Part shown: piece after piece, positions 6,588-11,173 of the stretch
How positions within the stretch are numbered: the stretch's first letter is position 1
Layout: every line of letters starts with the position of its first letter
DNA from: an uncultured Sphingobacteriaceae bacterium
GTDB taxonomy: Bacteria; Bacteroidota; Bacteroidia; Sphingobacteriales; Sphingobacteriaceae
NCBI GenBank assembly: GCA_937875035.1
Contig: CALNCF010000209.1
Span: 1-11,173 of the forward strand
DNA: 11,173 nt
Direction of reading: 5' to 3'
The notes under the pieces: model-generated
What the model saw: only the letters and a program-made list of their open reading frames with translations
What the model was told of the DNA's origin: nothing
Database searches by the model: none
Translations under genes and position numbers: made by a program

Positions 6588-7237
6588 TAAAGTAGTTTTT
6601 TATAAAAGCTGCGGTAGGCTGCCGCGGGATTTTCGGCCTTGTTGATGGCAGAGGATACGGCAACGCCATGTACGCCGGTGGCCAGGATAGCTTCCACATC
6701 TTCTTCCCGTACACCCCCCGCAACGATCAGCGGAATGTCGAGATCGCCCAGGATCGCCTGCGCCGACTCTACCAGCTTTTCGATACCCGCAATGCCAATG
6801 GGTTCGGTGCTCAGGGCCTTGGTCGTGGTGTGCTTAAAGGGACCGATGCTGATATAATCAGCGCCGTTCTCGGCGAAGTAACGGATGTCGTCGAGGTGCA
6901 ACGCGGATCCCCCGATGATCTTTTCATCACCAAGAAGCCTGCGTGCCTCTGCCGGGTGCATATCGCCTCTGCCGAGGTGTACCCCCTGCACATCTGCGGC
7001 GGCCAGGGCTACATATACATTGTCATTCAGGATGAGGGTAGCGCCCCAGTCATCGCAGATCGCGGCCGCATGGTTGGCCAGCCTGATCCATTCGGTATCT
7101 TCTACCGGCATGATCCGGAGCTGGATCCATTTGGCGCCGTTCTCGCAAGCCATCTGTACCTGCTCCATCACGCTGAAATCATCCAGGCGATCCTGGGTCA
7201 GGTAGTGAAAACGCGATATGTATTTCTTCAGCTTCAT
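6587..7237 (-). CDS. thiE: ThiE/TenI-family protein (thiamine phosphate synthase-like)
   Basis: A 216-residue TIM-barrel protein of the ThiE/TenI family. ThiE joins HMP-diphosphate and thiazole phosphate to make thiamine phosphate. Visible motifs: GAKWIQLR (34-41), LILNDN (68-73), GVHLGRGD (85-92, Asp92), GADYISIGPF and TTTK (Lys140), and PLIVAGGV and GVAVSSAI near the C-terminus. The pattern is close to Bacteroides-type ThiE. The conserved Lys of QLRxK, which contacts diphosphate in ThiE, is Met43 here (QLRIM), so activity may differ. TenI-type thiazole tautomerase is an alternative, but its catalytic His is not at the expected place. An ATG at 7270 is in frame, but the ATG at 7235-7237 overlaps the DinB-like TAA by one base (TAATG) and gives a normal N-terminus, so it is chosen. 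Confidence 0.82.
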   Translation of the reverse strand: MKLKKYISRFHYLTQDRLDDFSVMEQVQMACENGAKWIQLRIMPVEDTEWIRLANHAAAICDDWGATLILNDNVYVALAAADVQGVHLGRGDMHPAEARRLLGDEKIIGGSALHLDDIRYFAENGADYISIGPFKHTTTKALSTEPIGIAGIEKLVESAQAILGDLDIPLIVAGGVREEDVEAILATGVHGVAVSSAINKAENPAAAYRSFYKKLL

Positions 7238-7734
7238 TATTCCATTGGGTTCATGCCCATGCCAGCCCATTCCTCTTTCGAAGGACCGTATACACCCGGA
7301 ACCTGAAGGCCAGCCTGGCGCATTAAGATCGTGAGCTGTCCGCGGTGGTGCGACTGGTGACGGACCAGTACGGACAGTACCGTGCCCTTCGCCCAGTCCT
7401 CGCCGTACATGTTCACCATATCGGTAAGCTGTACATCGCTCCAGTGAACGGTGAGCTCTTTTACGATCGAAGCGGATGAACGGGTATAGGTATCAATAAT
7501 AGCGGCTATGCTGGCCGGGTGCTGGTCATCTGCTACACCTTCAATGTTAAGTCCTGCATGCCCGGGCATCTCCTTCAGGGTTTCCGTAATATGCCAGCAC
7601 AGGCGGGCCATGCTACGCACATCATCATAGGATTTGAGTGAAAGACTTTCGTCGTTGATATGCTCAAATACCTTAAGTGTCATAGCTGATTCGTATTCCC
7701 AGTCCGTCAGGAAATCTTGCAGGGTTCTGTACAT
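7237..7734 (-). CDS. DinB-like metal-binding four-helix protein
   Basis: A 165-residue helical protein of the DinB/DUF664 superfamily. Metal-binding His are visible at residue 48 (LCWHITE) and in HQSHHRGQ (126-133; His126 and His130), the usual three-His arrangement of this fold. Members include bacillithiol- or mycothiol-dependent transferases and many proteins of unknown role, often stress-induced; despite the name, they are unrelated to DNA polymerase IV. The open frame extends to 7833, but those 33 residues run across the promoter. The ATG at 7732-7734 gives a typical start (MYRTLQDFLTDW). It is the first gene of the four-gene operon, and its TAA overlaps the ThiE-like ATG by one base. 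A functional tie to thiamine is not known from the family. Confidence 0.85.
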   Translation of the reverse strand: MYRTLQDFLTDWEYESAMTLKVFEHINDESLSLKSYDDVRSMARLCWHITETLKEMPGHAGLNIEGVADDQHPASIAAIIDTYTRSSASIVKELTVHWSDVQLTDMVNMYGEDWAKGTVLSVLVRHQSHHRGQLTILMRQAGLQVPGVYGPSKEEWAGMGMNPME

Positions 7735-7766
7735 ACTATTTTTTGCTTTAGAATGATATTGGTATA

Positions 7767-7774
7767 CAAATCTA
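7767..7774 (-). promoter_or_regulatory. Bacteroidota -7 box for the DinB-thiE operon
   Basis: On the minus strand TAGATTTG matches TAnnTTTG perfectly and lies 32 bases before the DinB-like ATG, leaving a leader of roughly 25 bases. No clear TTTG lies at the -33 position. No TPP riboswitch is recognisable between this box and the start codon; the leader is too short to hold one. Confidence 0.5.
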
Positions 7775-7790
7775 ATAAAGTGAAGATGAA

Positions 7791-7987
7791 TATTTCCTTT
7801 CCCTGGTGTTAAACCTGCGAAAAAGGTTTCCACAAAGAGCAGGTATTGGCGCGAATGCAGATTGTATGGTCAAAACGGGTATACTACCAATATTTTTTTC
7901 TGTCTTCAATGCTCTGTTTTCTGGGTTATTCACACAGAGTGTACGCTACCCTAAGAATCGGGTCCAAACTAAAATAGAGTTTTTGGT
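7791..7987. other. Intergenic DNA with no recognised gene; may include the end of an IS
   Basis: There is a short open frame on the plus strand (7806-7991, 61 codons), but it has no recognisable motif and no promoter. The part next to the IS3-type remnant (about 7938-7987) would correspond to the non-coding end and inverted repeat of that element, but the matching repeat at the other end is missing, so the exact tip cannot be fixed. Otherwise I see nothing in it. Confidence 0.4.
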
Positions 7988-8062
7988 TTAAACATTCGTC
8001 AATAATACTTCTTTCGGAGTTCGATAACTTAAGGCTTTATGAGGCCTAAGTTCATTGTAGGG
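7988..8062 (-). pseudogene. C-terminal remnant of an IS3-type transposase (OrfB)
   Basis: On the minus strand the frame ending in TAA at 7988-7990 reads YNELRPHKALSYRTP and then KEVLLTNV before the stop. The YNxxRPHxAL-x-x-TP pattern is the signature C-terminus of IS3-family (rve-type, DDE) transposases. Upstream of about 8062 the frame stays open for a while but reads sequence unlike a transposase and overlaps the attC-like palindrome. Only about 25 codons of the gene therefore survive, and the DDE catalytic core is gone. It is shorter than an automatic gene caller would report. It marks a former insertion at the left side of the AT-rich island. Confidence 0.75.
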
Positions 8063-8097
8063 AAATTTTTTAGGAGGCGAGTGTTTTTTGGGGTGTC

Positions 8098-8203
8098 GCA
8101 CAACGCCCCGGGGCTTTACGAAGTTGGCGGTAACGTTTAATTCTTATGCAAGATAACAGGTAGAAGATGAATTTCCGCCAATTTTGTAAAACCCTTGTTA
8201 GGC
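8098..8203 (-). repeat. attC-like imperfect palindrome downstream of the FRG gene
   Basis: Read on the minus strand, GCCTAAC (8197-8203) fits the integron R'' box RYYYAAC. GTTGTGC (8098-8104) fits R' GTTRRRY with one mismatch. Between them are nested complementary arms: TTTAC (8186-8190 area) with GTAAA (8115-8119 area), and TTGGCGG (8173-8179) with CCGCCAA (8124-8130), around a variable centre. Total size is about 106 bp, within the known attC range. It begins 9 bases after the FRG stop codon, on the same strand, where a cassette attC should be. Arms of unequal spacing would leave unpaired bases, as in true attC folds. It could instead be an unrelated hairpin-forming repeat or terminator-like structure; there is no T run. 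Confidence 0.45.
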
Positions 8204-8212
8204 GTATTAGAA

Positions 8213-9751
8213 TTATGATAGACCAAAGGTGCTAATTCTTGCAGCTGAAAAGATAATCTTGTCATAAGATGAGAATAGCGGTTGCAAAGGGATTACATTC
8301 CTAACAAATAGATTAGCAAATTTATTAAAGTCAAATAGTCTCTTCGGGTCAATTAAAATAGAAAGTAGTTCATAGCCGTCTTTTAATATTTCTTCTTTCT
8401 TTTCTTCTTTTATTAGTTCCCAAAAGTTATCCCTAACAGAAGCAAATAATAACTCATCTGATACACTTGCTCTATTAATTGCAATATTTGTGCTAAACTC
8501 TACACCAGTTTGCCTGCCTAAAAATACATCACTGCCGTTGGGTCTATATATTGATGCTATTAAGAAATTCGAAATACAATCAAATATTTGTTCGTTTGAA
8601 TAAGGTAATCTTCTCAAACCATTCCACAATAGATTCACTATTTCACTCGATTCGATTTGAGGGCTAGTTTCATCGTCAAGCAATTCTTTGTCTTCATCAT
8701 TCATTGTTAAAATGTTGCCATCTTCATCTTTTATTTCCCAATTTATTGGATAAGAGCGAATGTTAGTTGATAGAGTTTCTATTTTGTGTAATTCTTTGTA
8801 TAAGTGCTCTTTTTGTTTTGAAGCAGTTAATGAAATTCCTAGTTGAAAAGAAAAGTTGATTTTGTGGTTAGTATCATCAATTTTTTCACTGGGTTCGAAT
8901 TCCCAGTTTTTCAGATTTTCTGGACTCCAGCTCTCATGAGCTTCTGGAAATTTGTTTTCTATAAAAACACTTTCGTCTCCCCTAAAACCTTGACCAAAGG
9001 TCATTCTCTTCATACCCAACACATCTTCAAGATGTCGCATTCCTTTTTCTCTACTGTCATTTTCAAAAAATTCATCAATGAGAATTTCTAAATGACTTTT
9101 ATTTTTAGGATAAATATAATGTTCATCAATTAATCCAAATTCTTTATCTGTGTGTGTAAAATGAATGTATTTAAAGAAAGAGAACATTTCTAAAAGGTCT
9201 GGAGCTGCTCTTGTTTCCAAGAAAACACCTTCTTGCGTTTGCAGCCTCCATAAGTTATTAACGTCAAGCTCTATAATTCTTGTAAGATCTACTCCTTTGT
9301 CGTGTTTGAATCTTACATTTATATCTTTCCAAGATTTTTCAAAAACACTTTGGTTCAGACAAATAATTACTCCCGTATCCTCAGATTTTTCATTCTTTAA
9401 AATGTTGTGTGTTGCAAAGAAACCCGCGACTTTAGGATTATGAGTAAAATCAATAAATGTTGTTCCTATGCCATAATGTTGTGCAATTGCAGTTATTTTA
9501 TCATAATTGCCATTTACTGATTGAAGTTCTTTAACAGAATCAACCCAATTAGCGAATTTATTTAACCTCTTAATTTCTTCTTCTTGGTCAATATTAGGCC
9601 TTGATATACTTGGTATAAGTGGCCAGGCTTTAGTTTGTCCTCTAAATAAATTATAAGATTTTTTTTCTTTTAGTAGTTCTGCGATTTGGATAGCTTCGTA
9701 AACATCGGAAGCATAAAGTTCGACATCATCTAAATTTCTTTTTATTCCCAT
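8213..9751 (-). CDS. FRG-domain protein, accessory gene
   Basis: A 512-residue soluble protein with no signal peptide or membrane segment. The N-terminal ~230 residues contain an FRG domain (PF08867): NLFRGQTKAWPLIPSISR (34-51), then AIAQHYGIGTTFIDFTHNP (88-106) and VAGFFA. The domain is named for the F-R-G triplet, and its biochemical role is not established. FRG genes are commonly scattered through accessory DNA. Residues ~240-512 show no motif I recognise; they are charged and mostly helical in look, with a late hydrophobic patch around FANLFVRNVIPLQPL. The ATG at 9749-9751 is the first in frame and matches the domain's normal N-terminal offset. The gene is clearly more AT-rich than the genes at 1-7734, indicating horizontal acquisition. 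It is intact, while everything around it is broken. Confidence 0.85.
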   Translation of the reverse strand: MGIKRNLDDVELYASDVYEAIQIAELLKEKKSYNLFRGQTKAWPLIPSISRPNIDQEEEIKRLNKFANWVDSVKELQSVNGNYDKITAIAQHYGIGTTFIDFTHNPKVAGFFATHNILKNEKSEDTGVIICLNQSVFEKSWKDINVRFKHDKGVDLTRIIELDVNNLWRLQTQEGVFLETRAAPDLLEMFSFFKYIHFTHTDKEFGLIDEHYIYPKNKSHLEILIDEFFENDSREKGMRHLEDVLGMKRMTFGQGFRGDESVFIENKFPEAHESWSPENLKNWEFEPSEKIDDTNHKINFSFQLGISLTASKQKEHLYKELHKIETLSTNIRSYPINWEIKDEDGNILTMNDEDKELLDDETSPQIESSEIVNLLWNGLRRLPYSNEQIFDCISNFLIASIYRPNGSDVFLGRQTGVEFSTNIAINRASVSDELLFASVRDNFWELIKEEKKEEILKDGYELLSILIDPKRLFDFNKFANLFVRNVIPLQPLFSSYDKIIFSAARISTFGLS

Positions 9752-9786
9752 AAAACGATTTTCTATATCATGATTAAATCAATAAG

Positions 9787-10047
9787 TTATAACTTGTTTT
9801 TCTTTTTTGGAATCGGCTTCTGCCATTTATCTTTATAAGTTGGCTTAACATTGTAATAAGTTGACTCTTGTACTTTTGCTGTAAAGAAATTAATAAACAA
9901 AACTACGAAGACTAGAAACAATATTATTTGAGAGATAACAAGATACTGGCCGAAAGAATTAATTGGGGTTATGTCGCCATATCCAACTGGTGCTATTTAA
10001 AATATAAAAGTACTGAAAAACAGAGCTATATAATTGTGTAATAGTTG
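9787..10047 (-). pseudogene. Broken potassium-channel gene, pore and last helix only
   Basis: The frame ending in TAA at 9787-9789 reads IAPVGYGDITP, a potassium selectivity filter (xVGYGD). It continues with a hydrophobic segment QYLVISQIILFLVFVVLF like the inner helix of two-TM (Ion_trans_2, PF07885) channels, then a short basic tail ending PIPKKKNKL. Just before the filter, an in-frame TAA (9997-9999) interrupts what looks like the pore helix (NYIALFFSTFIF, stop, IAPVGYGD). Another stop at 10048-10050 closes the frame, and the first helix and start are absent. A frameshift near 10030 is possible because a neighbouring frame is also open there. It lies 35 bases upstream of the FRG gene in the same orientation, so the two may once have been an operon. 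Confidence 0.72.
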
Positions 10048-10082
10048 TTATTGCGCAATGCTTATCGCAGGAAATGAATTTA

Positions 10083-10433
10083 TTATTTCAACTTAAGCCG
10101 GTCTGACGGACTTTGGATATTACTTGTATATCGCTTGCTTACATGCGTATATCTAACCCTTGTCGAAAGGTTGTTATGTCCCAATAAATCCTGAATGATC
10201 CGGATATCGGTACCCGCTTCCAATAAATGGGTTGCATAGCTATGGCGTAATGTAGGTACTCCAGCTTTCCGTTTAGCTTTCTGGAGAATCACTTGTATAC
10301 TTCTTTTATTGTAACATTCACCCCCGACTCCCTCGAATAAATAATTTTGTGGCTTGTATATACGATAATAATCCCGCAATATGTCGAGCGCCTGTACCGA
10401 TAATGGTACTATTCTGTCTTTCTTCCCTTTTGC
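10083..10433 (-). pseudogene. Tyrosine recombinase, C-terminal fragment with internal deletion
   Basis: 116 codons of a phage-integrase-family (XerD/IntI-like) catalytic domain. The fragment opens with KGKKDRIVPLS (beta-hairpin with the catalytic Lys region), then LRHSYATHLLEAGTDIR (Arg63), IIQDLLGHNN (His86) and YTHVS (nucleophile Tyr95), and ends SPSDRL, a C-terminal signature also seen in integron-type and Bacteroidota site-specific integrases. The N-terminal DNA-binding domain and the first catalytic Arg are missing. KAGV runs directly into PTLRH, so about seven residues including the His of the HxxR box appear deleted. The only in-frame start codon in the fragment, a TTG at 10377-10379, lies within it and is not the true start; a stop at 10434-10436 closes the frame. 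It cannot be active. It sits at the right edge of the AT-rich island. Confidence 0.82.
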
Positions 10434-10447
10434 TCAGCTGACTTCCT

Positions 10448-10488
10448 GAAAAACAAAAACACCCTTCCATGTTACCGGGAGGGTGTTT
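10448..10488 (-). terminator. Intrinsic terminator of the YD-repeat-like gene
   Basis: AAACACCCT (10457-10465) pairs with AGGGTGTTT (10480-10488), extended by a G-T pair and two C-G pairs around an 8-base loop. On the minus strand the stem is followed by a T-rich tract (TTTTTGTTTTT). It ends 12 bases before the recombinase fragment closes, so the island seems to begin just past the native terminator. Confidence 0.8.
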
Positions 10489-10514
10489 CAAAGGCTTAAA
10501 AGGAGTGCCCCTTC

Positions 10515-11173
10515 TTAACGGAGTGTCCATGTATTCACCAGCTCGCTGGTTGGGAATATCCAGCGTGACTCTACCGAGCTCAGCCGGCTGCCGTCATACG
10601 TGTAGGTATTCTTCTGATGGCTGCCATTCGCTAAGAATTCGATCTGTGTGATATTGTTCGGGGTAAGCGTGAACAGCAGATCCTGGTTCACCCAGCTGAA
10701 GGGCTGGCGGTGCGACAGCGACGCGATCGTCACTACCCGCAGGTCGTTGTTTTCGTACGCGGCGTTTGGCCTATCATCGTATTGAAGCACCATGGTGGCA
10801 TTGCCCCGCACCATTGTGTCGACATTCCCTGCGCTGTTGTAGTGCAGTTGGGTAATAGCGATCGTCTGGAGGAAATGACCATTCGTATCGGTACGGTACT
10901 GGTTGACCTGTTCAACCCTGCCGCCGGCGTTATACTCAAGCTCATAGTTCATCCAGTTGGCAGCGCCTGTTACTTTGCGCACTACCTTATAAAGCCTGTT
11001 ATTCTGGTAGCTGATCTCACAGGCCTCTTTTGTCCCGTTGCTGGTCCAGGCAATGCGCGATACCCGCGAGCCTGTATACTGTATGCCGGTAATATCGGCA
11101 ACGGTATCATTCTGGGAGCCATTGAGGTTTTCCCATACCATATCGCCAACGAAAAGGAGTTTGGCTTCAGAGT
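10515..11173 (-). CDS. YD/RHS-like repeat protein, C-terminal part
   Basis: The frame is open to the window edge (no stop upstream of the ATG at 11139-11141), so this is the last ~218 residues of a larger protein. It contains several degenerate YD-type units such as ISYQNNRLYKVV, LEYNAGGRVEQVNQYR, LHYNSAGNVDTMV and YTYDGSRLSSVES, spaced roughly 25-45 residues apart. Such repeats fold into beta sheets in RHS/YD proteins and in Bacteroidota secreted or surface proteins (for example DUF4595-like). No toxin domain is visible at the C-terminus, which simply ends in another beta unit, so a polymorphic RHS toxin is unlikely. The N-terminus and any signal peptide lie outside the window. Its composition matches the core genes, not the neighbouring AT-rich island. 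Confidence 0.65.
   Translation of the reverse strand, partial: SEAKLLFVGDMVWENLNGSQNDTVADITGIQYTGSRVSRIAWTSNGTKEACEISYQNNRLYKVVRKVTGAANWMNYELEYNAGGRVEQVNQYRTDTNGHFLQTIAITQLHYNSAGNVDTMVRGNATMVLQYDDRPNAAYENNDLRVVTIASLSHRQPFSWVNQDLLFTLTPNNITQIEFLANGSHQKNTYTYDGSRLSSVESRWIFPTSELVNTWTLR

Larger units (their letters stand above)
7988..10433. mobile_element. AT-rich mosaic island of degraded mobile DNA around one intact gene
   Basis: Base use switches from GC-rich core genes to AT-rich DNA after the DinB-like gene and back at the terminator near 10448. Inside are an IS3-type transposase tail, an attC-like palindrome, the FRG gene, a broken potassium channel and a broken tyrosine recombinase. No clear direct repeats mark the edges, so no single element can be delimited; the coordinates span the outermost recognisable remnants. 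Confidence 0.6.

Noticed and set aside
7238..7270. Upstream ATG for the ThiE-like protein
   Set aside because: The extra 11 residues overlap the DinB-like coding end; the TAATG junction at 7237 matches the pattern of the other operon junctions.
6668..7306. Long plus-strand open frame (212 codons) opposite the ThiE-like gene
   Set aside because: It is a shadow of a gene with clear ThiE motifs and has no start context or domain of its own.
7735..7833. 33-codon N-terminal extension of the DinB-like protein
   Set aside because: It runs over a perfect TAnnTTTG box and is not part of the four-helix fold.
7735..7840. TPP riboswitch upstream of the thiE-containing operon
   Set aside because: No CUGAGA/ACCUGAUCUGG-type core is visible on the minus strand and the likely leader is only ~25 bases.
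7806..7991. 61-codon plus-strand open frame as a small gene
   Set aside because: It has no motif or promoter box and its end overlaps IS remnant DNA; probably chance.
7780..10450. Target-site duplications bounding the island as one mobile element
   Set aside because: I compared sequence near both edges by eye and found no matching direct repeat.
10515..11173. RHS polymorphic toxin
   Set aside because: The YD-like units continue to the C-terminus and there is no hypervariable toxin tip or core-ending motif; no immunity gene follows.

Overview
The window looks like a chromosomal segment of a Bacteroidota bacterium, probably Chitinophagaceae or a close relative. The evidence is several TAnnTTTG-type -7 boxes, lipoprotein signals, a Bacteroides-style ThiE sequence and gene families common in that phylum. 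No rRNA or taxon marker is present, so the family-level call is inference.

Layout. Positions 1-7734 are dense, GC-rich core-type DNA. It holds the 3' end of a hemolysin III/PAQR membrane protein, a single-domain rhodanese (-), a 12-TM APC permease (+), a lipoprotein serine hydrolase (+), a GNAT acetyltransferase (-), a small lipoprotein with a C-terminal membrane hairpin (+), and a four-gene minus-strand operon: DinB-like protein, ThiE-like protein, thiamine-pyrophosphokinase-like protein and MFS transporter. All three operon junctions are 1-base stop/start overlaps (TAATG, TAATG, TAGTG). The ThiE-like protein lacks the usual Lys of the QxRxK motif and the TPK-like protein lacks recognisable catalytic motifs. 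The operon may therefore encode a diverged, possibly non-catalytic, thiamine-related function linked to a transporter.

Positions about 7990-10433 are a visibly AT-rich mosaic of foreign DNA. It contains the last ~25 codons of an IS3-type transposase, a ~106-bp imperfect palindrome resembling an integron attC site, one intact 512-aa FRG-domain gene, the broken C-terminal half of a potassium channel (selectivity filter still readable), and the truncated, internally deleted C-terminal domain of a tyrosine recombinase. The attC-like element starts 9 bases after the FRG stop codon, on the same strand, which is where a cassette attC would be. This graveyard around one intact accessory gene is the most unusual part of the window.

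Positions 10434-11173 return to GC-rich DNA: an intrinsic terminator, then the 3' end of a YD-repeat-like protein (-) that runs off the window. Bidirectional intrinsic terminators also lie at 414-447 and 4707-4745. I found no tRNA, rRNA, CRISPR array or recognisable riboswitch.
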